A stretch of DNA of 64,000 nucleotides from NCBI GenBank assembly GCA_039621445.1, contig CP154955.1:34383236-34447235 (forward strand), read 5' to 3'. The translations under genes and the position numbers were made by a program. Below the pieces are notes generated by a model. It was not told where the DNA came from, did not search any database, and saw nothing but the letters and a program-made list of their open reading frames with translations. The DNA comes from Euglena gracilis (Eukaryota > Euglenida > Euglenophyceae > Euglenales). Shown in pieces: positions 52,601 to 58,169 of this stretch (position 1 is its first letter; each line of letters starts with the position of its first letter).

Positions 52601-55226
52601 GAAAAGCCCTCAGATCAAAAATTGACAAAACATCGATTTTCTTTGCATAATTAGCAATTTGGGGGGATTGTAGTTTCAATCTTTTAGGTTCCCAGTTTTT
52701 GACCCAGTGGGGCCTCGTTCCAGCCTGGTGGTGGTTTAAATCTGAGCATGAGTTCCAAGCAGGGCGTCTTTAACGAACCCCCTGGGGGAGGTCCAGCTCA
52801 GAGGCTGGAAAATTTGGGCTGGCTGCAAAAAGGCTGCTGGCTGAGCGCAGGGGTCCAGGCAGAAGCTGGGCCCGACCTGGGGTGCCAAAAAATCGAAACT
52901 GCAAAAATATCCCAAAAGCTGCCCACCATGCCCATTTTTTTTTGACCGCAAATTTGCCCTGGCCAGCCTTTTCCGACCCATTTTCGCCATTTTTGGCCCA
53001 TCTTTGCACCCGAAAGCAAAAAATCCGTTACCGTCCAGCCGCCCTTTGGGCGGCTGGAAATAAATAAAAATAGTTGAGGGGGGGGGGGAGGGGGTCCCGG
53101 GCAAAAAGGCTGCTGGCTGGCTGGACCCCCCCCCGTGGGGGCGAAATGTGTAATGTATTTCAGGGGGCGGTTTGGCAGGAAACCACCTTCTCTTGTTCAC
53201 TCTCCTTTGATTTCCTTCTGCTGTGTCCCAGTTTTCTCTGCAGACAGATGGCGATAACGACCACAAGGTCGGGGTGGCTGGCGTTTCAATTGGCATTTAG
53301 GTGCATCGGCAACAAAAAGAAACAAAAAATGCGGAAATCTCAAAAACATGCAACAAAATCCCAAGTTTTTTTTTTTTTTTTTTTTACACAGAATTTCAAA
53401 ATATTTTCATAAAATCACCAAAATTTTTTACGGAAATGTCCAACAATATGGCAAAAAAACCCAAAGTATTTTCAAATTGGTTCCAAAAATTTTGCCCCAC
53501 ATGTTCAAAATTATGGCAAAAAACACCAAAAAGAACAAATGTTAGTATTTGCTCAAGACGATTGATGGGTCAGTTGGCCACTTTCCCTGAAAGCAATGCG
53601 TTGTCAAATGCTGTTATGTAATTTAATGCTTCTATTCATCAGATATCAAAACATTATGGCATTTTTGGATGATTTATGATTTGACACTTACCACCTCCTG
53701 ATTTTCCAAAAAGCATCATTTTTCACGTTTTCCTTGTGAAGGGGGGGGGGATTATTTGGAAAGATCTTTTTCAAAGATACATTTGGGCACACAAACTATT
53801 CTCTTTGAAACAGTCTGCCCAGGAGGTCCTGCACCTTCTCGTTATAAATCTCCAGAAAAGAAACCTTCACACTGTAAGTTGTCTTCTTCAAGCTGTCAGT
53901 CATTTGCTGCTTGGACTCAATGCGCGAGAAGAGCTCCTCGCACAGCCGAGGAGTGATGCCTCTTCCTTTCCCAGGGAAACCCATCATACTGTGGGTCTTC
54001 CCTGCAAAAAAGCAGAAAAACATGGACAGTCTCACCCTGCGGCAAGGCAAATACGCAAATGGAAACAGGTGGCGCTTTGAAAGCATTCTATTCGGCACGT
54101 GGGCTTCCACAGAACAGAATTCCACGGTTCAAATTCAGTTGCAGGTGCCCATTTTTTCATGGAACAAAGAACTGGGCATCTCAAGCATGCAAACACCAGT
54201 GTGTTTTCACCATCCATTGTGCAGGTCAGTCAACAAACTGCGCATTGCTTTGAATGCATGGGGGGAAGTGCACCGACAATTCTCAACAAAGAATGATGTT
54301 CCTCACTGTTCCGAACACCAGACAACAAGATTTCTTTGAAACCGTGTTCAGTCCATGATGTACAGCGTCGTGAAAGACCGTGTTCAGTCCACATGTGCAG
54401 TGTCAATAAACGTGTTCAGAACATTTTTTTTGTGCAGGAAATTGTGTTCAGTCCACGTGTGCAGTGTCAATAAACGTGTTCAGTTCACGTTTATTATATT
54501 CTTTATACACTGGACTGAACACGTTTTCCTGCACGGTTTCTTTGGCTTCACAAACACCTCCAAGGGCTGGAGTGCACCTCATCACCACCACCACCACAAT
54601 CACCACCATCAACAAAAATGACAGATCTATTGCAGGAGGGAAACAAAGGGGCCGCTGATCTACCACTTGGTAAACAGAGTCGGAAAAACACACCTGAAGA
54701 AGTTTGACCATATGCAAAAATGCAGCCATTGTAGCCCTCAAACATCGAGTCAAGTTGCGGAACACCAACTTGTTCATAAACCTCTTCCTGCCCAGCAAAA
54801 GGCACAGGCGGGCAGGGCAGTAACTTGTTCTTCTGCTTCGGAGGATTAAGTTCTGTGGGCGCATTGAGGCAAAAGACATAGTCAAAAAAAAGCAAAGTGT
54901 GCTCGATGTGTTTTAGGGGTTGCTGGGGCAGACAAGATGCGGCTTCTCGTGAAGCCTGTGCTCGATGTCGGGGTTGCTGGGGCAAGGCCTTCTCTTCAGC
55001 CACTGGCTCTGAAGCTCCAAAAAAAATGAACGTGAAGCGCCGGAATGGGCACCAGGTGTGGCTGTAAGGAAACGCCTTGGACAGGATCAATACACGAGAT
55101 CAGGGTATCGGAGGGCACTGACAGTGTGCAGGGAGGGCAAACGCCTCCAACTTCGTTTATCTCCTTCTGGTTGAAGGGACGGACACGCACCAAGACACGA
55201 ACATTGTCATTGTGAGCTTTGACCAT
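19315..55226 (-). CDS. Kinesin-3-type motor protein with three B-box zinc fingers and a Pro-rich tail (multi-exon gene)
   Basis: A single minus-strand gene joined from exons whose GT-AG edges and phases agree. The motor would hydrolyse ATP and walk on microtubules, probably carrying cargo through its tail. Seen in order: LVRVRPFN start strand, [15 protein letters not shown]-loop, NDRSSRSH switch I, DLAGSE switch [21 protein letters not shown], then [19 protein letters not shown]. The NEDP neck motif is a kinesin-3 signature. After it come charged coiled-coil exons, three B-boxes and a Pro/Gln-rich end with a stop at 19,315. I see no FHA domain, which many kinesin-3 proteins have. B-boxes bind zinc and usually mediate protein contacts; their job here is unknown. 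The join of the first two motor exons and of the last three exons is less certain than the rest. Confidence 0.87.
19727..19935 (+). repeat. Dispersed repeat family A, copy 1
   Basis: Shares in order the words CCCGTCCCAGCAC, an ATGAAAA word and CCTTGGACCATCGCCCATCC with copies at 44,505-44,780 and 49,072-49,370. It lies in the last kinesin intron. No coding capacity. Probably a short non-autonomous element. Confidence 0.65.
20434..20538 (-). CDS. Kinesin tail exon
   Basis: Acceptor CAGCCCACAG (or CGCCTCAG 14 bases earlier), donor GTGGGA after CTACAG. Reads [20 protein letters not shown] then [15 protein letters not shown], helical and Gln/Ala/Arg-rich. It leaves in phase 0, which the terminal exon accepts to give PALQ-AFLPRP. 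No known domain. Confidence 0.7.
20589..20614 (+). repeat. (TTA)n microsatellite
   Basis: About eight ATT/TTA triplets in the kinesin intron between the last two tail exons and the satellite. Confidence 0.9.
21380..21552 (-). CDS. Likely kinesin tail exon, Tyr/Pro/Ala-rich
   Basis: The best frame reads [20 protein letters not shown], then [17 protein letters not shown] and [13 protein letters not shown]. It has a balanced, protein-like composition unlike the homopolymer DNA around it. A pyrimidine-rich tract and AG precede it and GTGTCC follows. Phases with its neighbours were not reconciled, so the edges are approximate. It resembles the next exon in style (Ala, Arg, Tyr, Gln). Confidence 0.5.
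21645..21745 (+). repeat. GC-rich module left of the satellite
   Basis: Contains CAGGGTTCGATATAAGG, then a G-run, then TGGTCCGGACCCCCCCCTGC and GGGCCAGGAGG, then C-runs and CACCTAAAC. From the first G-run on, the module recurs in the same orientation at 28,286-28,370 on the right of the 47-bp array, so near-identical modules bracket it. The GGTTCGA word recalls a tRNA B box. Confidence 0.7.
22151..28276. repeat. 47-bp satellite array, about 130 units, within a kinesin intron
   Basis: A 6.1-kb tandem array. One unit is GACTTGTTGGACAGCCCCAG, AAGAAGTTCGGTCGGATGAA and CACCACA (47 bases). Variable sites include GGACAG/GAACAG, GCCCC/GCGCC, AAGAAG/AAGAGG and TTCGG/ATCGG. Short units of 29 bases (deletion after AGAAG) recur at about 23,914, 24,080, 24,722, 24,890, 25,436 and 25,607, and TTATTGG units recur 141 and 376 bases apart (3 and 8 units), so higher-order repeats exist. 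The unit has no stop in the minus frames; since 47 is not a multiple of three, all frames cycle and stay open for over 1,400 codons. These are not genes. Confidence 0.97.
28286..28403 (+). repeat. GC-rich module right of the satellite
   Basis: Same orientation as 21,664-21,745, with a G run of about 22 bases at 28,330-28,351. It is followed by CCTTATATCGAACCCTG, the reverse complement of the word that precedes the left module. A related CACCTAAACC plus CCTTAGATCGAACCCTG unit lies at 28,756-28,791. Confidence 0.7.
28404..28921. other. Kinesin intron between the satellite and the B-box 3 exon
   Basis: A/T-rich spacer with homopolymers and one CACCTAAACC/ATCGAACCCTG module at 28,756-28,791. Nothing else is recognised. 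Confidence 0.5.
28922..29098 (-). CDS. Kinesin exon: end of B-box 3
   Basis: Acceptor TTGCCTCCGCAG. Starts [18 protein letters not shown]. Joined to LCP of the previous exon it gives C-x2-C-x4-H-x7-H and completes B-box 3 exactly. It goes on with [20 protein letters not shown]. The right edge is uncertain: GTTGAA at 28,921 keeps phase 0, and GTGCAA some 30 bases earlier would give phase 1. The next intron holds the 47-bp satellite. Confidence 0.82.
29099..31054. other. Kinesin intron between B-box 3 parts
   Basis: About 2 kb. A minus-strand frame at 30,108-30,300 reads helical text ([20 protein letters not shown]) and was considered as an exon. It is not needed, because the exons on either side join exactly within a B-box, and it ends in a stop. 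The rest is G-rich spacer. Confidence 0.55.
31055..31216 (-). CDS. Kinesin exon: rest of B-box 2 and start of B-box 3
   Basis: 162 bases, phase 0 to 0. Acceptor CACATTTGCAG, donor GTGTGC after TGTCCG. It completes B-box 2: after GTREAE come [20 protein letters not shown] and NRH, giving C-x2-C-x8-C...C-x2-C-x4-H. It then starts B-box 3 with [13 protein letters not shown] and FDCPSRLC (C-x2-C-x8-C-x7-C). The missing Cys and His ligands are supplied by the next exon at 29,098. A short TGGCAC microsatellite lies just inside the following intron. Confidence 0.87.
31217..32883. other. Kinesin intron with a fold-back element
   Basis: A/T-rich spacer from 31.26 to 32.33 kb, then the fold-back element with TTAGGG-like tracts (32,341-32,585), then A-rich spacer. 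No coding signal. Confidence 0.55.
32341..32585. mobile_element. Fold-back element with interstitial TTAGGG-type tracts
   Basis: Left arm about 32,341-32,417 and right arm about 32,493-32,585 are inverted copies. Both contain AGAATCTCCAGGGGG, a TCAAAAA word, TTGATGGA and AGGGTTAGGGTT. The 75-base centre has more TTAGG words. Arm identity is about 80 percent by eye. No coding capacity. It could be a miniature inverted-repeat element or a healed break with telomere-like filler. Confidence 0.75.
32884..33158 (-). CDS. Kinesin exon: B-box 1 and start of B-box 2
   Basis: Acceptor CTGTTTTTCAG, donor GTAATA after GCAGAG; 275 bases, phase 1 in and 0 out. After [20 protein letters not shown] it carries [10 protein letters not shown] (C-x8-C), then [10 protein letters not shown] (C-x2-C-x4-H) and a following DHD, the layout of a B-box zinc finger, though the first Cys pair is not canonical. 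It ends [12 protein letters not shown], the C-x2-C start of a second B-box completed by the next exon. The predicted role is zinc-dependent protein binding. Confidence 0.85.
33497..33623 (-). CDS. Kinesin exon: acidic linker before the B-boxes
   Basis: Acceptor CTCCATCAG. Reads [20 protein letters not shown] then [17 protein letters not shown]. The donor GTATTC after TGCA leaves phase 1, which fits the strong acceptor of the next exon. Alternative donors at 33,502 and 33,513 do not fit that phase. No known domain. Confidence 0.75.
33624..35782. other. Kinesin intron, A-rich
   Basis: 2.1 kb. From 33.7 to 34.1 kb it is strongly A-rich with short GCAAAAAA repeats. 35.4-35.76 kb is a block of C-run/G-run hairpins. 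No gene seen. Confidence 0.5.
35783..35948 (-). CDS. Kinesin exon: helical linker
   Basis: Acceptor ATGTGTGCAG, donor GTATGT. Its first base completes the Lys codon of the previous exon, giving REK then [20 protein letters not shown]. It continues with [20 protein letters not shown]. 166 bases, out in phase 0. Charged and helical; no named domain. Confidence 0.88.
38190..38216 (+). repeat. (AAAT)n microsatellite
   Basis: Six to seven AAAT units in a kinesin intron. Confidence 0.9.
38476..38885 (+). repeat. Dispersed repeat family B, two copies
   Basis: Words such as GGCTTTATATTTGG, a G-run and TTTCAAGACCC occur at 38,500-38,600 and again at 38,800-38,885. The same set occurs at 50,180-50,320 and 51,115-51,165. 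Non-coding. Confidence 0.6.
39436..39556. repeat. 18-bp minisatellite
   Basis: About six units of the form CTGCATCTTGTCCAGCAT. The minus strand reads [12 protein letters not shown] hexapeptides, but this lies inside an intron and the flanks give no supported gene. Confidence 0.85.
40944..41161 (-). CDS. Kinesin exon: coiled coil
   Basis: Acceptor TCATCACAG, donor GTGTGT after GTGAAAA. Begins [20 protein letters not shown] and stays highly charged and Gln-rich with heptad spacing, ending LKSNLLREK. 218 bases, phase 0 in and phase 2 out. In animal kinesin-3 an FHA domain follows the first coil; none is seen here. Confidence 0.9.
41162..42015. other. Kinesin intron, about 0.85 kb
   Basis: Contains two blocks of GTGCGCA(C/T)TTTTTAGGG-type words (41,420-41,510 and 41,700-41,800) that look like a small internal repeat. 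No coding signal. Confidence 0.5.
42016..42291 (-). CDS. Kinesin exon: NEDP neck and coiled coil
   Basis: 276 bases, phase 0 to 0. Acceptor ACACCTCAG, donor GTGTTC after CATGAG. Starts [20 protein letters not shown], the kinesin-3 neck-linker signature, joined directly to VVNK of the motor. It continues as Glu/Ala/Gln/Arg-rich helix with heptads, probably the dimerising coiled coil. The intron before it is about 6.2 kb. Confidence 0.95.
44280..46434. repeat. Cluster of palindromic GCGCAAATGCGC hairpin elements
   Basis: At least eight copies of 30-70 bases, each with ends like TTTGCGCATTTGCGC and GCGCAAATGCGCAAA that pair with each other around a variable centre: near 44,282, 44,350-44,425, 44,825-44,888, 44,930-44,975, 45,921-45,980, 46,010-46,067, 46,121-46,188 and 46,368-46,434. 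The copies at 45,921 and 46,010 are inverted copies of each other, including the centre, 29 bases apart. Flanks often read AAACA or AACC. Likely a miniature palindromic mobile element. Confidence 0.8.
44505..44780 (+). repeat. Dispersed repeat family A, copy 2
   Basis: Starts GGTCCTTAAAGAAA, includes CCGTCCCAGCACAC, CATGAAAA and CCTTGGACCATCGCCCATCC, and ends near GACCGCCCTGA. Same order as at 19,727 and 49,072. Confidence 0.7.
48533..48877 (-). CDS. Kinesin exon with switch II and the end of the motor
   Basis: 345 bases, phase 0 to 0. Acceptor TCCCAG, donor GTGTAG after AACAAG. Encodes [16 protein letters not shown] (switch II), [39 protein letters not shown] and [18 protein letters not shown], the conserved last helix of the motor core. 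All catalytic motifs are intact, so an active motor is expected. Confidence 0.95.
49072..49370 (+). repeat. Dispersed repeat family A, copy 3
   Basis: Starts GGGGTCCTTAAAGAGAAA, includes CCCGTCCCAGCGCAC, AATGAAAA and a CATCCATCCACCC word, and ends near GACCGCCC. The most complete of the three copies. Confidence 0.7.
50180..50320 (+). repeat. Dispersed repeat family B, copy
   Basis: Contains TTTTATATTTGGGCGGAAAT, TTTCAAGACCCC and another TTTATATTTGGGG, matching 38,476-38,885. A last copy at 51,115-51,165 lies beyond the inverted-repeat element, so family B sequences flank it. Confidence 0.6.
50531..51124. mobile_element. 594-bp element with terminal inverted repeats
   Basis: The left end starts GGCAGCCCGAAACTA and about 40 bases later has CAGTACTTAATCCGGGGGG. 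The right end is its reverse complement (CCCCCCGGATTAAGTACTGG ... TAGTTTCGGGCTGCC). The arms are about 55 bases. The interior is purine-rich with many G runs and no credible protein. It looks like a miniature inverted-repeat element. I could not define a target duplication. Confidence 0.75.
51913..52120 (-). CDS. Kinesin exon with switch I
   Basis: Encodes [20 protein letters not shown], then [21 protein letters not shown]-x-x-S-S-R-S-H is kinesin switch I, which senses the gamma phosphate. Donor GTATGT follows GGCCTA. 208 bases, in with phase 2 and out with phase 0. The acceptor (AGGAAG before CCAACT) has a weak pyrimidine tract and was chosen by phase. Confidence 0.9.
52121..53811. other. 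Kinesin intron of about 1.7 kb
   Basis: Spacer with C-run/G-run blocks near 52,330-52,370 and 53,080-53,140 and a T-run of about 21 bases at 53,367-53,387. No coding signal recognised. Confidence 0.5.
53812..54001 (-). CDS. Kinesin exon: P-loop end to DLL
   Basis: Acceptor TTTTTTGCAG. Begins by completing [20 protein letters not shown], then helices, then [16 protein letters not shown], the universal kinesin strand E-I-Y-N-E. The donor is probably GTTTCA after AGACT, leaving phase 2, which matches the one-base start of the next exon. 190 bases. Confidence 0.9.
54002..54693. other. Kinesin intron splitting the P-loop; contains a fold-back repeat
   Basis: About 0.7 kb. 54,432-54,460 and 54,507-54,534 are inverted arms starting GTGCAGGAAA and containing TGTTCAGTCCA. 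A 39-base unit (GTGTTCAGTCCAC, then GTGCAGTGTCAATAAACGTG) occurs twice in tandem at 54,382 and 54,448. These share the AACGTGTTCAG word with the cluster upstream of the gene. Confidence 0.7.
54694..54787 (-). CDS. Kinesin exon with the P-loop start
   Basis: Acceptor GGGCAG before GAAGAG, donor GTGTGT after TTCAG. Encodes [20 protein letters not shown] and then [12 protein letters not shown]; the P-loop Lys-Thr comes from the next exon (GQTSSG joined to KTHSM). 94 bases, entering in phase 0 and leaving in phase 1, which the next exon accepts. This is the nucleotide-binding site of the motor. Confidence 0.92.
54851..54889 (-). CDS. Kinesin motor segment with FDYVF
   Basis: Reads [13 protein letters not shown], matching the F-x-F-D-x-V-F strand that precedes the EVY helix in kinesins. 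The frame is open into the next exon, but kinesins have only a few residues between these motifs, so about 20 intervening codons (54,790-54,850) probably belong to an intron. No GT donor sits at the expected point, so the edges are uncertain. Confidence 0.6.
55074..55226 (-). CDS. Kinesin exon 1: start codon and first motor strand
   Basis: ATG at 55,226-55,224 lies in a good initiation context (CACCATGG). It reads [20 protein letters not shown], the first beta strand of a kinesin motor. The frame stays open to about 55,000. A second frame at 55,055-55,029 gives CPFRRFTF, the expected strand before DYVF, so either a tiny intron or a base error lies between. The true right edge is unresolved. 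Confidence 0.8.
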
Positions 55227-55536
55227 GGTGCAAACCTGAAGGATCACAGCATTGGAAACCTTTCGGAGGTTTGGGGAAATTTTTGGAGGAACATTTTGGA
55301 ATGACCATTTTGGCCCATTTCGGAATAAGGCCCACTTCTGGCTGTTTTCTATGAAGTCTTATTATTATTTTTTATTCCACATTTTCATTATTCTACTTTT
55401 TTTTAAAACATTTTTATGCTTTAAAGAAATTTTAAAGTATTTTTATAGTGCTTTTAAAACCTATTTTCAGGGCCCGACGCCTGTCTTGAAAATCGACTGA
55501 CATAAACGGGTTTTTAGCAGGGGTGCCGTTCCAGAC

Positions 55537-55650
55537 ACAAATTGTGGCTGAGCCCAGATTTCAGCCTGAAAACGTGTTCAGCAGGGGGCCCCCGAAGGGG
55601 GCCCCCTGAACACGTTTTCAGGCTGAAATCTGGGCTCAGCCACAATTTGT
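55537..55650. repeat. 114-bp near-perfect palindrome
   Basis: Arms of 54 bases run from ACAAATTGTGGCTGAGCCCA through TTTCAGCCTGAAAACGTG to a GGGGGCCCCC core around GAA. The right arm is the exact reverse complement by eye. The left arm has three extra bases (GCA) before the G-run. It would form a very stable hairpin. It lies between the outer and inner arms of the fold-back cluster. Confidence 0.9.
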
Positions 55651-55761
55651 TTAAAACGTGTTCAGAGCCCGCCAAATGCCTGCCCTGAAATTCGTGGTCA
55701 TGATTCACGCAAAGGGTCAAAAACGGGAATTTGTGAAATTCGGACCCAAAAAACGGCGCCA

Positions 55762-55903
55762 TAATGGAAAACGTGCCTGACCACAGATGCCTTAATGGAA
55801 AACGTGTCATTGCCATAAATGCCTTAATGGAAAACGTGCCTGAACACAGATGCCTTAATGGAAAACGTGTCATTGCCACAAATGCCCTCATGGAAAACGT
55901 GTC
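55762..55903 (+). repeat. 31-bp tandem repeats
   Basis: Four to five units of the form ATGCCTTAATGGAAAACGTG followed by CCTGACCACAG or TCATTGCCACAA in alternation. A second short array with the same two unit types and the same orientation lies at 56,618-56,710. Confidence 0.88.
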
Positions 55904-55956
55904 ACCCCCCCCTTTTCTTTCTTTCTTTTTTCTCTTTTTTTTGCAGCCCTCCCACT

Positions 55957-56240
55957 ATGGCTAAACGCACAGCAAACATTGTGAATGGTCTTTTGCCACC
56001 TCCCCCTAGGACGGAACTGTTCCTGGCTGCTCTCGCGGTATACCAGCAAGATGCCAAGAAACCGAAGGTTGACCCCCTTCATGGCACCTTGTTGGCACAG
56101 GGCAGTCGGAACTTTGTCCGTTTCAGGGAATCGTTCGGCAACCTCGTTTCATACATACGTGAATGCCGTTGCTCGGGCATTCCTCAAAACAGCACTCGAG
56201 GGAGTTGTTTTTTGTGTAAAGCTGGTCGTCTTCCGTGACG
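55957..56240 (+). CDS. Unassigned short reading frame inside the inner fold-back unit
   Basis: ATG at 55,957 follows a pyrimidine tract and TTTGCAG, which looks like a splice acceptor. It reads MAKRTANIVNGLL, a Pro run, then TELFLAALAVYQQDAKKPKV and GSRNFVRFRESFGNLVSYIR. The frame ends at 56,238. From about 56,160 the next frame reads NAVARAFLKTALEGVVFCVK and ends at 56,245, and it looks like the better continuation, so a one-base break is possible. A GTGAAT donor-like word also sits there. I recognise no family. It is enclosed by the inner inverted arms and could be cargo of that element or a captured exon. Confidence 0.35.
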
Positions 56241-56849
56241 TCTAACACTCCTGTCGCATTGCTCAAAGGCAACCTCTGGCCGTTTCTTGCGTTGTAGAGT
56301 ACCCCCCTAGACCTACCTAGTCTAGTCTACCCCCCCTTTATTTGCCCCCCCCCCTTTATTGAGCATTTGGGTCCGGGGAAAATTTTTTTCATGCGCCGAA
56401 GGCGCCGAAATTTTTTTTGCCCTCTTCCTAAAGAAATTTTTGACCCCCCCCCCTCATTTGACCTCCCCTTACTTGAGCATTTGGGGGGTCCATTGGCGTG
56501 GTCCGTGGGTGTGCTGAAATAAAGGGGGGGGGTCTAGTCTAGACCTACCTAATCTAGGGTTGAGGACCACCCGGCCTCTCAACCTGTCGCTAAATTTTCA
56601 TGACAACGATTTTTTGACTGCCACAGATGCCCTAATGGAAAGCGTGCCTGACCACAGATGCCTTAATGGAAAACGGGTCATTGCCACAAATGCCCTCATG
56701 GAAAACGTTTTCATGACCACGAATTTCAGGGCAGGCATTTGGTGGGCTGAACACGTTTTTTTTAAAAAAACCTCAAAAATGTGTCTTTTTGGAGGTTCTG
56801 TTTCGCTGTCCGACCGCCACTGAATTTTTCTCAGTCGGTTATTGAAGGA

Positions 56850-56916
56850 AGGGTCAGGGTTAGGGAGAGGTTAGGGTTAGTTAGGGTCAGGGTTAGAGTT
56901 AGGGTTGGGTTGGGGC
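56850..56916 (+). repeat. Degenerate TTAGGG-type tract
   Basis: About ten irregular GGGTTAG/GGGTCAG words in a row, like an interstitial telomere-type repeat. It lies between the inner arm and the 32-bp repeats of the fold-back cluster. Confidence 0.8.
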
Positions 56917-57139
56917 GGCGGTCAGATAGCGAAACAGTACCTTTTTGGAAATCGACAAAAAATGGCACATTTTTTTTCCGGTCAAATCAGGGAAATGGTC
57001 ATTTTTTTGAAGCTGTCGTTTTTTTTATACAAAAATCGACCGACACTAACAGATTCAGCAGGGGCGCCTGTCTTGATATTCATTCGACCGAACCGCCTGG
57101 ACGGAAATATGGTCAAAAAAGTGGTTTTTGGCCCATTAA

Positions 57140-57270
57140 CGGGCGCTTGAATGGAAATCCGACCGACACTAACGGGCGCCTGAATGGAAATCGACCGACA
57201 CTAACGGGCGCCTGAATGGAAATCGACCAACACTAACGGGCGCCTGAATGGAAATCGACTGACATAAACG
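57140..57270 (+). repeat. 32-bp tandem repeats, array 1
   Basis: About four units of GGCGCCTGAATGGAAATCGA followed by CCGACACTAACG or CTGACATAAACG. Array 2 with the same unit lies at 57,961-58,090, where the spacing is exactly 32 bases. Confidence 0.88.
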
Positions 57271-57399
57271 GTTTCCGATGTCTTGGAAATCGACCGACCT
57301 TTTGTGTCCTTTTTTTTTTTTTTTTTTTGTTCCGTTTCGGGACATTTTAGGTGTCAGCCTGAAATCCGTTAATGTCGACCCAACCTTTTGTTCCCTTTT

Positions 57400-57565
57400 T
57401 CGGAATGCAGCTTTTCTTCCATTTTGAAGGAAACAATCTCTACATCAAGAACTGTGTCTTAAACGCAGACTCTGCATTTTTTCGGAATGCATTTTTTCTT
57501 CCATTTTGACAAGAACAATCTCTATCTCAAGAACTGTGCCTAAAACGCAGACTCTGCATTTTTTT
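57400..57565 (+). repeat. 82-bp tandem duplication
   Basis: Two adjacent copies starting CGGAATGCA and containing TTCTTCCATTTTGA, CAATCTCTA, CAAGAACTGTG and AACGCAGACTCTGCATT. The second copy has several substitutions. Confidence 0.88.
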
Positions 57566-57960
57566 AGAAACACAGATTTTGACCAAAGCCATGTTGCCAG
57601 GAACACAGCCTTGCAATAGAATAGAATTGCAATACAGGCGTCGAGCCCAGAAAATAGGTTTAACGTGGCCAAATCACTCCTCACCCAAAAGCTTTTCTTT
57701 CAGATGACCAGTGATAACAACTGGTTCAGGGCAAATTTGCCGAATGCTTTTTCTGAAGTCCCAGAAAATGATAATCTTCAGCTCCGTCCTTCCGTCTGTT
57801 CCATCCAAAGTTCAGCCAGCTGTGATCACCTGACCACAAAATTTGGTTTTTTTCTGGTCCATAACGCCTCCACAACCCCATAGGACCAAAAATGTCTTCA
57901 AAAAGGGGAGATCCAAAATGTCCAAAAAGTCACTAAAAATTCCCAATCTGACCAGCAACA

Positions 57961-58090
57961 GATTTCAATGGAATGGAAATCGACCGACATAAACGGGCGC
58001 CTGAATGGAAATCGACTGACATAAACGGGCGCCTGAATGGAAATCGACTGACATAAACGGGCGCCTGAATGGAAATCGACTGACACAAAC
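57961..58090 (+). repeat. 32-bp tandem repeats, array 2
   Basis: Units GGCGCCTGAATGGAAATCGA then CTGACATAAACG at 57,994, 58,026 and 58,058. Almost identical units, so recently expanded. Confidence 0.92.
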
Positions 58091-58169
58091 AATTTCAGGC
58101 TGAAATCCGTTAATGTCAGTAGAATTTCAAGACAGGCGTCGGGCCCAGAAAATAGGTTTTAATCCTGTT

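Larger units (their letters stand above)
55454..58162. mobile_element. Nested fold-back element cluster upstream of the kinesin gene
   Basis: Outer inverted arms: 55,454-55,493 and 58,124-58,162 (TTAAAACCTATTTTC ... GGGCCCGACGCCTGTCTTG and its complement). A third partial copy lies at 57,634-57,662. An inner pair at 55,653-55,703 and 56,711-56,758 bounds a 1.1-kb unit. Tandem 31- and 32-bp repeats sit inside both. The layout resembles fold-back (Galileo/FB-type) DNA transposons, whose long inverted ends contain tandem subrepeats. I find no transposase. Confidence 0.65.
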
